Assembly (NCBI GenBank): GCA_016278325.1 | Contig: JADQCB010000001.1 | Coordinates: forward strand, 113,777 to 177,776 | Direction of reading: 5' to 3' | Length of the DNA: 64,000 nucleotides | From: Actibacterium sp. | GTDB lineage: Bacteria; Pseudomonadota; Alphaproteobacteria; Rhodobacterales; Rhodobacteraceae | Part shown: piece after piece, positions 17,217 through 26,882 of the stretch | Position numbering within the stretch: position 1 is the first letter of the stretch | Layout: the number at the start of each line of letters is the position of its first letter | Translations under genes and position numbers: made by a program | Notes under the pieces: model-generated | Seen by the model: only the letters and a program-made list of their open reading frames with translations | Told to the model about the DNA's origin: nothing | The model's database searches: none

Positions 17217-18527
17217 ATGAACATGCAACCGACCGCCGTCATGGCCCCGCCGGCCCCGCGCTCGCTCGAACAGATGCGCCTGCCGATGGTGATGATGCGC
17301 GACATCCTTCTGAAAACGATCTTCCGGCAGAATACCGAAAACGTGTCAGCGATCGCCAGGGCGATCTGCCTGCCGATCCCGGTGACGCAGGAACTGGTCG
17401 ATCTCGCCCGCGGCCAGAAACTGCTGGAAGCCACGGGCACGCTGCATGCCAATTCGGGCGGCGAGATGGGCTATCAACTGACCGATGCCGGCAAGGCCCG
17501 GGCGCTCGATGCACTCTCGCAATCGGAATATTATGGTGCGATGCCGGTCCCGATGGATGTCTATGCCGAACAGGTCAAGCGCCAGTCGATCCGCAATCTC
17601 CAGATCACGCGCGACCAGTTGATCGGTGCCATGGGGCACCTGATCCTGCCGGCCAGCCTTCTCGATCACCTCGGCCCGGCGGTTTCGGCCGGCCGCTCGA
17701 TCCTGATGTACGGCCCGCCCGGCAACGGCAAGAGCTCCATCTCCAACGGCATCCGCGATGCCCTGGGCGACCGGATCTATGTGCCCCGCGCGATCGAATA
17801 TTCCGGCCAGGTCATCACCGTTTACGATCCGATCGTGCACAGTTCGGCCGAGGAACAGCAGGACGACCCGAATTCCTTGCGCCGCAATGGCAACCGCTAT
17901 GACACGCGATATGTGATGTGCGACAGGCCAACGGTCGTGACCGGCGGGGAATTGACGCTCGACATGCTTGACCTTGTCTACAACCCCACGGCGCGCACCT
18001 ACCAGGCACCGCTGCAACTGAAAAGTTCGGGTGGCGTGTTCATCGTCGATGACCTCGGCCGCCAGGCGGAACCGCCGCAGGCGCTGATCAACCGCTGGAT
18101 CGTCCCGCTCGAGGAAAGCCGCGACATCCTGGCCTTGCAGTCGGGCGAGAAATTCCAGGTTCCCTTCGACACGCTGGTGATCTTTTCAACCAACTTCCAT
18201 CCGAACGAGATCTTCGACAAGGCGGCGCTGCGCCGGATCTTCTTCAAGATCAAGATCGACGGCCCCTGCCAGGAGGATTTCCTCAAGATCTTTGCCCTCG
18301 TCGCGCGCAAGAAGGGGCTGCCGCTGGATGAAAAGACGCTGATCTATCTGCTGCGTGAAAAATACCCCACCATCGGCAACGAATACGCGAATTACCAGCC
18401 GGTTTTCCTGATCGACCAGATGATGGCGATCTGCGATTTCGAGGGCATCCCCTATCAGATGACCCCCGAACTGATCGATCGTGCCTGGGCCAACATGTTC
18501 GTGAAGGAAGAAAACATCGTTCACTGA
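17217..18527 (+). CDS. AAA+ ATPase linked to the tad locus
   Basis: 436 residues. The N-terminal third (to about 150) contains a predicted winged-helix-like segment (TENVSAIARAICLPIPVTQELVDLARGQ). Then comes one AAA+ module with Walker A YGPPGNGKSSISNGI, Walker B GVFIVDDLGRQ, sensor 1 VIFSTNFHP and Arg-containing DKAALRRIFFKIKI. It is not one of the core Tad proteins (CpaF, CpaE), but it follows cpaA by 71 bases on the same strand. I know similar proteins from other Rhodobacterales tad loci. Its role is unknown; a regulatory or chaperone-like ATPase is a guess. ATG 17217 or 17223 may be used. Confidence 0.85.
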   Translation: MNMQPTAVMAPPAPRSLEQMRLPMVMMRDILLKTIFRQNTENVSAIARAICLPIPVTQELVDLARGQKLLEATGTLHANSGGEMGYQLTDAGKARALDALSQSEYYGAMPVPMDVYAEQVKRQSIRNLQITRDQLIGAMGHLILPASLLDHLGPAVSAGRSILMYGPPGNGKSSISNGIRDALGDRIYVPRAIEYSGQVITVYDPIVHSSAEEQQDDPNSLRRNGNRYDTRYVMCDRPTVVTGGELTLDMLDLVYNPTARTYQAPLQLKSSGGVFIVDDLGRQAEPPQALINRWIVPLEESRDILALQSGEKFQVPFDTLVIFSTNFHPNEIFDKAALRRIFFKIKIDGPCQEDFLKIFALVARKKGLPLDEKTLIYLLREKYPTIGNEYANYQPVFLIDQMMAICDFEGIPYQMTPELIDRAWANMFVKEENIVH

Positions 18528-18573
18528 GCACGCTTGCCGGTTTGCGCAAGGCGCCGCGCCGCCAGGCGAACGC

Positions 18574-20082
18574 TCAGTCGAACGACACTTCTCGCAGGCA
18601 CAGCGAAACCAGAGAGGCCAGAACCGCCACGCCCGCCGCGATCAGGAAGATCGGGTGCAGCGATTGCGTGAAGCCTTCGATCACCTCGTGACGCAGCTCC
18701 GGCGTCAGCCCGGCCAGCATTTCGGGCCCCATCGACCTGATCCCGCCGCCCGCGTCCACCGGCAACCTGCCTTCCATGTTCCGCGCCAGGCCGGTGCTGA
18801 ACAGCGCCCCGAAAGCGGCCGTCCCGATCGAGCCGCCGATCAGCCGGAACATGTTCGCACTTGCCGTTCCCACGCCCAGCATCGCCACCGGCACGGCGTT
18901 CTGGATCGCCGCCACCCCGACCGAGAATACCGGCCCGAGCCCGAGCCCGATGCCGATCATCGCCGCGCCGACAAGCCATAGCGAACTTTCCGCCGTAAGG
19001 GTGGAAAGCACGAACAGCGCGACCGAAAGAATGCCCGTGGACAGCACCGGAAGCCACTTGTAATGCCCGGTTCGCGACATGATCTGCCCCGCGCCGAAGG
19101 ATGACGAGATAAGCCCGACCATCATCGGCGTCAGAAACAGTCCCGAAACCGTGGGCGACACGCCTTTCGCCACCTGCAGGAAGACCGGCATGAAGGTGAT
19201 GGTGCCGAACATGGCCATCCCGACCATGAAGCCCACCAGGTTCACCACAAGGAAGGTGTTGTTGCGAAACAGGGCAAGCGGCAGGATCGGCTCGGGCGCG
19301 CGCTGTTCGGCCAGGGCGAACCCGGCGGCCCCGGCAAGGGCGATCGCCAGAAGAAGCCAGGGGCCGAAAGTGGCCCAGGGCAGAACGGTTCCGCCGAGAT
19401 TGGAAAAGAGCACCGCAGCCGACAACACCGTGGCCAGCAGGAATGCACCCGCAACATCAAGCGATTGCTTGCCGTTTCTTGATCTCGGCGGCAGGGCAAA
19501 GCCCAGAACGAGGAAAGCCAGAAGGCCGATCGGAAAATTCGCGAAGAAGATCCAGTGCCAGCTCAGCGCCTCGACCAGGAAGCCGCCGACAAGCGGCCCG
19601 ATCACCGTGGAGACACCGAAAACGGCCCCCATCAGCCCCTGCGCCTTGCCACGCTCATGCGGTGGCAGCAGGTCGGCCACCGCAGCCATCGACACCACGA
19701 TAAGCCCCCCGCCGCCAAGGCCCTGGATTGCCCGCCCGGCGATCAGCATCGCCATGTTCTGGGCCAGTCCGCACAGCGTTGCGCCGATCAGGAATACCGC
19801 GATTCCGCCCTGTATGACCACCTTGCGGCCATAGAGGTCGCCAAGCTTTCCCGCCACGGGGGCGCCCACGGTCGAGGCCAGAAGATAGGCGGTGATGACC
19901 CAGGTCAGGTGATCGAGCCCGCCAAGATCGGCCACCATGATCGGGATCGCGGTCGTCACGATGGTCTGCCCGAGCGAGGCGAAAAGCAGCGTCACCGAAA
20001 CCGCCATGAAAGCGATTCGAAGGCGGGCGCGGTCATTTGTCAGGTCGTCGCTTGCCTTTGCGGCGAACGTCGTGTCTTTCAT
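18574..20082 (-). CDS. DHA2-family MFS drug exporter
   Basis: 502 residues with about 14 hydrophobic segments, as in EmrB/QacA-type proton antiporters. Motifs visible: LDHLTWVITAYLLAS, GKLGDLYGRKVV (motif A), and GPLVGGFLVEALSWHWIFFANFPIG (motif C region). ATG 20082 follows GGAG; the longer frame to 20154 would run through the operator. It is divergent from a MarR regulator at 20188, so drug-inducible expression is likely. No periplasmic adaptor gene (EmrA-like) is adjacent. The substrate cannot be told. Confidence 0.92.
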   Translation of the reverse strand: MKDTTFAAKASDDLTNDRARLRIAFMAVSVTLLFASLGQTIVTTAIPIMVADLGGLDHLTWVITAYLLASTVGAPVAGKLGDLYGRKVVIQGGIAVFLIGATLCGLAQNMAMLIAGRAIQGLGGGGLIVVSMAAVADLLPPHERGKAQGLMGAVFGVSTVIGPLVGGFLVEALSWHWIFFANFPIGLLAFLVLGFALPPRSRNGKQSLDVAGAFLLATVLSAAVLFSNLGGTVLPWATFGPWLLLAIALAGAAGFALAEQRAPEPILPLALFRNNTFLVVNLVGFMVGMAMFGTITFMPVFLQVAKGVSPTVSGLFLTPMMVGLISSSFGAGQIMSRTGHYKWLPVLSTGILSVALFVLSTLTAESSLWLVGAAMIGIGLGLGPVFSVGVAAIQNAVPVAMLGVGTASANMFRLIGGSIGTAAFGALFSTGLARNMEGRLPVDAGGGIRSMGPEMLAGLTPELRHEVIEGFTQSLHPIFLIAAGVAVLASLVSLCLREVSFD

Positions 20083-20133
20083 GCTGGACTCCGGGGTCGG
20101 GGCAAACGCGACCCCGAAAATTATGTGCTGGTT

Positions 20134-20158
20134 GCATATATATGCCGCAAGCATATAT
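20134..20158. promoter_or_regulatory. Probable MarR operator between the exporter and regulator genes
   Basis: GCATATATATGC (20134-20145) is a perfect 12-base palindrome; GCATATAT recurs at 20151-20158, 17 bases on. On the minus strand a -35 TTGACG (20164-20159) and AT-rich -10 (near 20141-20136) of the exporter gene overlap both copies. This is the expected place for a repressor site in a divergent MarR-MFS pair. Confidence 0.6.
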
Positions 20159-20187
20159 CGTCAACGTATCTCGCAAAGGAGGCAGGC

Positions 20188-20787
20188 GTGTCGGACCGCG
20201 ACACTCAACTGAGAGCCGGGCTTTCGCGCGCCGGAATCGGCCCACCCGAAACCGACGCGGCGCTCGATCTCGATGCGATTCTTCAACGCTGGCGCCGCCG
20301 GGTGATGAAGCGCGAGCTGGGCCACCGGGCCCTTGCCGATCTCGGGCTCGACCTCGACATGGCGCAGCTTGACGCGCTCATGGCAATCTGGGCGCCGGCC
20401 AATGAATTCGGCGATGCGCCCGACGGCGAGACGATGGTCGGCACGGTCGCGTCCCGCCTTGGCATCGATCCGTCAAGGGCCAGCCGCATCACCGCCGACC
20501 TCATCCGTCTCGGCCTGGTGCGCCGGACGCCCAGCCAGCAAGACGCCCGCCGCGCAATCCTAGAACTGACCGCCGAAGGCGCCCGGATCGTGCAGACGGT
20601 TCGCCATTACAAGTTCCTGATCCTTGGCAACTTCCTGAAAGGCTGGACGACCGAAGAGATCGCGACCTTCATTCCGTTGCTCGAACGCTTCTCGGCCTGG
20701 TCCGAGGCGCCCGACGATCCCACCGGCCGGATCGCCACCGAAATCGCTGCCCTGCGCGAGAAACTGAAAAGACGCCGCGCCGAATGA
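20188..20787 (+). CDS. MarR-family transcriptional regulator
   Basis: 199 residues from a GTG start with a near-perfect AAAGGAGG seven bases before it. A winged-helix MarR core: VASRLGIDPSRASRITADLIRLGLVRRTPSQQDARRAILELTAEGARIV holds the recognition helix and the wing. An N-terminal extension of about 50 residues contains LQRWRRRVMKRELG. It is divergent from the drug exporter and probably represses it from the GCATATAT repeats, with release by a ligand. The target is inferred from position only. Confidence 0.9.
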   Translation: MSDRDTQLRAGLSRAGIGPPETDAALDLDAILQRWRRRVMKRELGHRALADLGLDLDMAQLDALMAIWAPANEFGDAPDGETMVGTVASRLGIDPSRASRITADLIRLGLVRRTPSQQDARRAILELTAEGARIVQTVRHYKFLILGNFLKGWTTEEIATFIPLLERFSAWSEAPDDPTGRIATEIAALREKLKRRRAE

Positions 20788-20827
20788 GCCATCTTGACGG
20801 CCGGCACCGGGAAGCCACATTTCCAGC

Positions 20828-23230
20828 ATGACCGCCCTGCCCCCGATCTTCGAGAACTGGTTCGCGGCGCGTGGCTGGTCGATCCACCCGCATCAGCAAA
20901 CCCTGCTCGACCGTGCCGACGCCCCCGCGCTGCTGCTGATCGCGCCGACGGGCGGCGGCAAGACACTTGCAGGATTCCTGCCAACCCTGGTGGATCTGGC
21001 GGATGGATGCCACGATGGGTTGCACACTGTCTACATTTCACCGCTCAAGGCGCTGGCGGCAGATATTCGTCGCAACCTGACCATGCCGGTCGCCGAGCTT
21101 GGCCTGCCAATCCGCATGGAGGACCGCACCGGCGACACGTCCCATGCGCGGCGCCGGCGGCAGCGGGCCGATCCGCCGCATATCCTGCTGACGACGCCCG
21201 AAAGCCTGGCCCTGCTTCTGAGTTACGAGGACGCGCCCCGTATCTTCGCGGGGCTGAAGCGGGTGGTGGTGGACGAGATCCACGCGCTTGCCGATTCCAA
21301 GCGCGGCGACCAGTTGATGCTTTGCCTGGCACGGCTCTCGGCGCTTTGTCCCGGGCTGCGGCGGCTGGGGCTGTCGGCCACGGTCGAGGATCCGGACGCG
21401 ATCGCGCGTTTCCTGGCCGATCACCCTGGCCGATGCGAGATCGTGCATGCCGATCCCGGCCCCGATCCCGATATCTCGATGTTGCAGACGGACGAGCCGC
21501 CCCCCTGGGCCGGGGGCGGCGGCGTCCATGCCATTCCGGCGATCCTTGAGCAGGTTCGACGACACCGCACCACGCTCATCTTCCACAACACCCGCGCCCA
21601 GTCCGAGATCTTCTTTCACGCGCTTTGGCTGGCCAATGACGACGACCTGCCCATCGGCATCCACCACGGCTCGCTCTCGCGCGAACAGCGCGAACGGGTC
21701 GAGGCCGCGATGGTCGCGGGAAAGCTGCGCGCGGTGGTGTGCACCGGGTCGCTGGACCTGGGCATCGACTGGGGCGATGTGGACCTGGTGATCCAGGTCG
21801 GTGCCCCCAAGAATGTCAAAAGGCTGGTTCAGCGGATCGGGCGGGCCAATCACCGCTATAACGCTCCGTCCAAGGCGCTGCTGGTGCCGGCGAACCGGTT
21901 CGAGGTGGTCGAATGCGTCGCCGCGCTGGAGGCCGTCCGGGCCCGTGCGCTGGATGGTGAACCGCGCGGACCAGGCCCGCGCGACGTTCTGTGCCAGCAC
22001 ATCCTGATCACCGCCGCCGCCGGGCCCCTTGACGCCGACACGCTTTTTGCCGAGGTGACGCGCGCCGGGCCATATGCCGATCTTTCACGCGCCGATTTCG
22101 ACGCCTGCCTCGATTTCGTTGCGACCGGCGGCTATGCCCTGCGCGCCTATGACCGCTGGCAACGCCTGAAATGCACGAATGGCGCGTGGCATCTGCGCGA
22201 CCCGCGGGCCGTGACGCGGATTCGCATGAATATCGGCACGATCATCGATACCGAGATGATGAAGGTGCGTCTGAAGAACAGCCGCGGCGGTACGCCGCTG
22301 GGCGAGGTGGAAGAGGCTTTCGCCGCGACGCTGACGCCGGGCGACACCTTTCTGATCGGCGGGCAGGTCGTGCGCTTCGAAGGGCTGCGCGACATGGCGG
22401 TCGAAGTGACGCGGCGGGCCGGCGCCGCGCCCCGGATCGCGGTTTTCTCCGGCACGAAATTCGCCACGTCGACGCAGCTTTCCGATCGCATCCTGAGGCT
22501 GCTCTGCCGGTCCGACTGGCCCGAACTGCCAGACCATACCGCGCATTGGCTGCATCTTCAGCGGCAGATGTCGAAACTGCCGCAACCGGACCGCCTGTTG
22601 ATAGAAACTTTTCCCCATGACGGCCGCGCGCAGACCTGCGTCTATGCTTTCGCCGGCCGCAATGCACAGCAGACGCTGGGCCTGTTGCTGACCCGGCAGA
22701 TGGAAGAGGCCGGCCTGCATCCCCTGGGCTTCGTCGCGACCGACTATGCGACGCTGATCTGGGGGCTGGAGATGCCCGTCGATCCTGCGAGCCTGTTCGA
22801 CGCGCAGGCGATGCGCGCGGGGTTCGACACATGGCTGACCGGCAACGCGGTGATGAAGCGCACCTTCCGCGGCGCGGCGGTCATTGCCGGATTGATCGAA
22901 CGCAACACACCGGGCCGGCGCAAGACCGGCCGGCAGGCCGGTTTCAGCTCGGACATCCTTTACGATACGCTGGTGAAATACGACCCCGATCACCTGCTGC
23001 TCAAGATCACCCGCGAAGAGGCAATGAAGGGGCTGGTGGATTTCGGCCGGATCGAAGAGATGCTGGACCGCGTCAGGGGGCGTATCGACCACGTCGCGCT
23101 GCCGCGTGTCAGCCCCCTGGCCGCGCCGCTCTTCCTGGAAGCGGGGCGCGTGCCGGTGGACGGCACCGGGCAGGAACGGTTGCTGGCGGAACAGGCGCAT
23201 GGCGCGATGCAGGCAGCGGGGCTGGGATGA
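20828..23230 (+). CDS. Ligase-associated DEXH-box helicase (Lhr-like)
   Basis: 800-residue superfamily 2 helicase of the Lhr type. Walker A APTGGGKTLAGF near residue 40, DEIH box VVVDEIHALADSKRGDQLML, motif III GLSATVEDPD, and motifs V-VI TGSLDLGIDWG...LVQRIGRANHR. The C-terminal half is the Lhr-specific region, with HxTR-like and winged-helix parts. In many Gram-negative genomes this helicase stands with an ATP-dependent ligase, an MBL-fold exonuclease and the PdeM endonuclease in a DNA-damage cluster. Only pdeM is next to it here (39 bases on). The start follows the MarR gene by 40 bases. Confidence 0.93.
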   Translation: MTALPPIFENWFAARGWSIHPHQQTLLDRADAPALLLIAPTGGGKTLAGFLPTLVDLADGCHDGLHTVYISPLKALAADIRRNLTMPVAELGLPIRMEDRTGDTSHARRRRQRADPPHILLTTPESLALLLSYEDAPRIFAGLKRVVVDEIHALADSKRGDQLMLCLARLSALCPGLRRLGLSATVEDPDAIARFLADHPGRCEIVHADPGPDPDISMLQTDEPPPWAGGGGVHAIPAILEQVRRHRTTLIFHNTRAQSEIFFHALWLANDDDLPIGIHHGSLSREQRERVEAAMVAGKLRAVVCTGSLDLGIDWGDVDLVIQVGAPKNVKRLVQRIGRANHRYNAPSKALLVPANRFEVVECVAALEAVRARALDGEPRGPGPRDVLCQHILITAAAGPLDADTLFAEVTRAGPYADLSRADFDACLDFVATGGYALRAYDRWQRLKCTNGAWHLRDPRAVTRIRMNIGTIIDTEMMKVRLKNSRGGTPLGEVEEAFAATLTPGDTFLIGGQVVRFEGLRDMAVEVTRRAGAAPRIAVFSGTKFATSTQLSDRILRLLCRSDWPELPDHTAHWLHLQRQMSKLPQPDRLLIETFPHDGRAQTCVYAFAGRNAQQTLGLLLTRQMEEAGLHPLGFVATDYATLIWGLEMPVDPASLFDAQAMRAGFDTWLTGNAVMKRTFRGAAVIAGLIERNTPGRRKTGRQAGFSSDILYDTLVKYDPDHLLLKITREEAMKGLVDFGRIEEMLDRVRGRIDHVALPRVSPLAAPLFLEAGRVPVDGTGQERLLAEQAHGAMQAAGLG

Positions 23231-23269
23231 CCCCTTGCATCCGCGCGCGCTGCGGGCAATGAACGAAGC

Positions 23270-23932
23270 ATGAACGGATTCGCGTTTTCCCTTTGCGGTG
23301 CGCCGCTGATCGCCCTGCCCTCGGGCGCGCTCTGGTGGTCGGGCGCCAGGCTTCTGGCGGTGGGCGATCTGCACCTGGGAAAGTCCGAGCGGTTGGCGCG
23401 GCGGGGCGGCGCGATGCTGCCCCCCTATGAGGTGCACGAAACCCTGACCCGGCTCGAGGCCGATATCGCCGCGACCGATCCGGGTACGGTGCTGTGCCTG
23501 GGCGACAGTTTCGACGACCTGGACGCTGCCGCCGGCCTGAACGCCTGCGCTGTGCAGGAACTGAAGGGCCTGATGGCCGGGCGCGAATGGATCTGGGTCG
23601 CGGGCAATCATGACCCGGGCCCGACAGATCTGGGCGGCACGCATCTGGCCGAACTGCATCGGGGCGCGCTGGTGTTCCGTCATATCGCCGTGCCAGGTGC
23701 CAGGGGCGAAGTGTCGGGCCATTACCACCCCAAGGCGCGTCTTGGCCGGGTTTCGCGCCCGGCTTTTCTGGTCGACAGCGCCCGGGTGATCCTGCCCGCC
23801 TATGGCACCTATACCGGCGGACTGCACAGCGATGACCGCGCCTTGCAAGGCCTGATGGGCAAACGGGCGCTTGCGGTGCTGACCGGCAAGGCCGCGACGC
23901 CGATCCCGATGCGGCGCGACGGATCACGATGA
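23270..23932 (+). CDS. pdeM: Ligase-associated metallophosphatase PdeM
   Basis: 220-residue calcineurin-like phosphoesterase. Its metal-binding motifs appear in order: GDLHLGK (residue ~31), GDSFDD (~82), GNHDP (~109) and GHYHPK (~148). PdeM proteins are described as DNA-damage-linked endonucleases of this cluster. The gene follows the Lhr-like helicase, as expected. The C-terminus ends in a variable 15-residue tail. Confidence 0.9.
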   Translation: MNGFAFSLCGAPLIALPSGALWWSGARLLAVGDLHLGKSERLARRGGAMLPPYEVHETLTRLEADIAATDPGTVLCLGDSFDDLDAAAGLNACAVQELKGLMAGREWIWVAGNHDPGPTDLGGTHLAELHRGALVFRHIAVPGARGEVSGHYHPKARLGRVSRPAFLVDSARVILPAYGTYTGGLHSDDRALQGLMGKRALAVLTGKAATPIPMRRDGSR

Positions 23933-24023
23933 CCCGCTGCCGCCATCGCGCATGACAAGCATTGCCCAGCGTCGTCATTGCAGGCTATCGGGTGGGGGTC
24001 GTTCCCTGGATACGAGGCACCCG

Positions 24024-24464
24024 ATGGCGCTGACCCCCAGAAACCCGGATTACGATGCCAAGGTGCGCCAGAGCTTTGCCGCGCAGGGCATGTTGCGCAC
24101 CCTCGACGCCGAGATTGCCGCGCTGTCGCCGGGGCGCTGCAACGTCACCGCCCCGATCACCCCGGCCGTCTCGCAACAGCAGGGCTTCGCCCACGCGGCG
24201 GTCAGCTTTGCCCTGGGCGATGTCGCCTGCGGGTATGCCGCGCTCAGCCTGCTGCCCGCCGACCGCGAAGTCCTGACCAGCGAGATGAAGATCCACCTTC
24301 TGGCCCCGGCACAGGGCAACCGGCTCGAAGCACGGGGCGAGGTGATCCGCGCCGGTCGCCGGCTCGTGATCACCCGCGCCGATGTCTTTGCCCTGGACGA
24401 TGCCGGGCAGGAAACCCATTGCGCGACGCTTCTGGGCACGATGGTCTCTGCCGCGGCAGGCTAG
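24024..24464 (+). CDS. PaaI-type hot-dog thioesterase
   Basis: 146 residues, 4HBT fold. The segment [26 protein letters not shown] contains the family's helix; here the usual catalytic HGG-type region reads QQGFAHAA. It probably hydrolyses an aryl- or acyl-CoA; the substrate is unknown. The start ATG 24024 follows GAGG by six bases; an in-frame ATG at 23952 would add 24 residues without similarity. The gene overlaps folD tail to tail by four bases. Confidence 0.82.
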   Translation: MALTPRNPDYDAKVRQSFAAQGMLRTLDAEIAALSPGRCNVTAPITPAVSQQQGFAHAAVSFALGDVACGYAALSLLPADREVLTSEMKIHLLAPAQGNRLEARGEVIRAGRRLVITRADVFALDDAGQETHCATLLGTMVSAAAG

Positions 24465-25363
24465 GCGGTCAGCCCCTCGGGTTCCGGCAACCCGTTGGCG
24501 CGGCAACAGGCCGTCAAGGTATTGGCCAGAAGGCAGGCGATGGTCATCGGCCCCACGCCACCCGGCACGGGCGTGATCGCGCCGGCCGCAGCGACGGCGC
24601 TTTCGAAATGAACATCCCCGACAAGGCGATACTTGTCAGCGCCACGTTCTGGTGCCGGGATCCGGTTGATGCCGACATCAATCACCGTGGCGCCGGGCTT
24701 CACCCAGTCGCCGGTCACCATTTCAGGCCGGCCAACGGCGGCGACCAGGATATCGGCACGACGGCAGACCTCGGCGATGTCGCGGGTGCGCGAATGCGCG
24801 ATCGTCACCGTGCAGCTGTCGCGCAGCAAAAGCTGCGCCATCGGCTTGCCGACGATATTGGAACGCCCGACCACCACGGCATTCATTCCCGACAGGCTGC
24901 CATGCCGGTCACGCAGCATCATCAGGCAGCCAAGCGGCGTGCAGGGGACCATCGCCTTTTGCCCGGTGGCCAGCAGGCCGACATTGGAAATGTGAAAGCC
25001 ATCGACATCCTTGGAAGGATCGATCCGATTGATCACGAGATCCGAATCTATGTGAGAAGGCAGCGGCAACTGCACGAGAATCCCGTGAATTTCCGGATCG
25101 GCATTGAGCCGGTCCAGCAGCGCCAGCAAATCGGCTTGAGAGGTATCTTCCGACAGCCTGTGTTCGAATGAGGCCATCCCGACCTCGACCGTCTGCTTGC
25201 CCTTGTTGCGCACATAGACCTGGCTGGCCGGATCCTCCCCCACCAGGACCACGGCCAGCCCCGGGACCAGGTCATGATCCGCCTGCATGCGCGTGACATG
25301 CCCGGCCACCTTGTTGCGAATCTCCGCCGCAAAGGCCTTTCCATCGATGATATCTGCCGTCAT
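24461..25363 (-). CDS. folD: Bifunctional methylenetetrahydrofolate dehydrogenase/cyclohydrolase FolD
   Basis: 300 residues, full length. Interconverts 5,10-methylene-THF, 5,10-methenyl-THF and 10-formyl-THF with NADP. Motifs: [16 protein letters not shown] (catalytic Lys), [11 protein letters not shown], the NADP site [17 protein letters not shown] and the C-terminal signature [18 protein letters not shown]. It lies 94 bases downstream of lpd on the minus strand. Confidence 0.97.
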   Translation of the reverse strand: MTADIIDGKAFAAEIRNKVAGHVTRMQADHDLVPGLAVVLVGEDPASQVYVRNKGKQTVEVGMASFEHRLSEDTSQADLLALLDRLNADPEIHGILVQLPLPSHIDSDLVINRIDPSKDVDGFHISNVGLLATGQKAMVPCTPLGCLMMLRDRHGSLSGMNAVVVGRSNIVGKPMAQLLLRDSCTVTIAHSRTRDIAEVCRRADILVAAVGRPEMVTGDWVKPGATVIDVGINRIPAPERGADKYRLVGDVHFESAVAAAGAITPVPGGVGPMTIACLLANTLTACCRANGLPEPEGLTA

Positions 25364-25457
25364 CCTTTTGCGATCCCCTGTTCAGGCTGCCCCGATTGCC
25401 CGCCTCGGCCCGTGAAATTCGAAATCTTGATGCGTGCCACGAACCGAGGCGCGCAGG

Positions 25458-26852
25458 CTAGATGTGAATGACCCGGTCATAAGCGTCCAGAACGCTTTCG
25501 TGCATCATCTCGCTCAGCGTGGGATGCGGGAAAACCGTCTCGATCAACTCGGCCTCGGTCGTTTCCAGGGTCCGGCCCACCGCATAGCCCTGGATCAGCT
25601 CGGTCACTTCGGCGCCGATCATATGCGCGCCCAGAAGCTCTCCGGTCTTTTCGTCGAAGACCGTCTTGACCAGGCCCTCGGCCTCGCCCAGGGCGATGGC
25701 CTTGCCGTTGCCGATGAAGGGAAAGCGACCGATCCTGACCTTGTACCCCTGCTCTTTTGCCTGCGCTTCGGTCAGGCCGACGCTGGCAACCTGGGGCTGG
25801 CAATAGGTGCAGCCGGCGATGGACTCCGGCTTGACCGGGTGCGGATCCTTGCCGGCGACCAGTTCGGCCACCATCACGCCCTCGTGGCTGGCCTTGTGCG
25901 CCAGCCAGGGCGCGCCGGCCAGATCGCCGATCGCGAACAGCCCGTCGACCCCGGTGCGGCAGAATTCGTCGGTGACGACATGGCTGCGGTCCAGCTTGAC
26001 GCCCAGATCTTCAAGGCCCAGACCCTCGGTGTTGCCGACGATACCGACCGCGGAAATTACGGTATCGAATTCGTGCTTCTCGATCTTTCCGCCGGTTTCG
26101 ATATGCGCCGTGACCTTGCCCTTGCCGCGGTCGAGCTGCTTGACCATGGCCTTTTCCATGATCGTCATGCCCTGCTTGGCAAAGGCCTTCCTGGCAAAGG
26201 CGCTGATCTCGGCATCCTCCACGGGCAGGATACGCTCCATCACCTCGACCACGGTCGTCTCGGCGCCGAGCGTGTTGTAGAAGCTGGCGAATTCGATCCC
26301 GATGGCGCCAGAGCCGATGACCAGCAGCTTCTTCGGCATGCGCGGCGGCTGCAACGCGTGCTTGTAGGTCCAGACCAGATCACCGTCGGCCTCCAGCCCC
26401 GGCAATTCGCGGGCACGGGCGCCGGTGGCCAGGACGATCGTCTTCGCGGCCAGCTCTTCGGTGCCCTTGTCGGTCCTGACGCTGACCTTGCCCTTGCCGG
26501 GCAGGGTCGCCTCGCCCATCAGCACGGTGATCTTGTTCTTCTTCATCAGGTGGCCGACGCCACCGCTGAGTTGCTTTGCCACGGCGCGCGACCTGGCAAC
26601 CACCGCATCCAGGTCGTAACCGATGCCCTCGGCCTTGAGCCCGAACTCCTTGGCGCGGTTCATCAGGTGGAACAGCTCGGAACTGCGCAGCATCGCCTTG
26701 GTCGGGATGCAGCCCCAGTTGAGGCAGATCCCCCCCATATGCTCGCGCTCGACGATGGCCACCTTCAGGCCCAGCTGCGCGCCCCGGATGGCGCAGACAT
26801 AGCCCCCCGGCCCGGCACCGATTACGATCATGTCAAAGCTCTTGGCAGACAT
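25458..26852 (-). CDS. lpdA: Dihydrolipoyl dehydrogenase
   Basis: 464-residue FAD disulfide oxidoreductase, the E3 subunit that reoxidises dihydrolipoamide. FAD-binding DMIVIGAGPGGYVCAIRGAQLG, the redox pair CLNWGC (residues about 44-49), NAD-binding LLVIGSGAIGIEFASFY, and the C-terminal dimer interface HPTLSEMMHESVLDA with the catalytic His-Glu. ATG 26852 follows GGGGGA. It is not next to E1 or E2 genes of pyruvate or oxoglutarate dehydrogenase in this window. A palindrome lies 31-46 bases upstream of its start. Confidence 0.96.
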   Translation of the reverse strand: MSAKSFDMIVIGAGPGGYVCAIRGAQLGLKVAIVEREHMGGICLNWGCIPTKAMLRSSELFHLMNRAKEFGLKAEGIGYDLDAVVARSRAVAKQLSGGVGHLMKKNKITVLMGEATLPGKGKVSVRTDKGTEELAAKTIVLATGARARELPGLEADGDLVWTYKHALQPPRMPKKLLVIGSGAIGIEFASFYNTLGAETTVVEVMERILPVEDAEISAFARKAFAKQGMTIMEKAMVKQLDRGKGKVTAHIETGGKIEKHEFDTVISAVGIVGNTEGLGLEDLGVKLDRSHVVTDEFCRTGVDGLFAIGDLAGAPWLAHKASHEGVMVAELVAGKDPHPVKPESIAGCTYCQPQVASVGLTEAQAKEQGYKVRIGRFPFIGNGKAIALGEAEGLVKTVFDEKTGELLGAHMIGAEVTELIQGYAVGRTLETTEAELIETVFPHPTLSEMMHESVLDAYDRVIHI

Positions 26853-26882
26853 CCGTCCCCCCATGGGTCACAAAAGAAATAT

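Noticed and set aside
22085..23848. A 587-codon minus-strand frame opposite the helicase and pdeM
   Set aside because: Crosses two plus-strand genes with catalytic motifs; no domain of its own.
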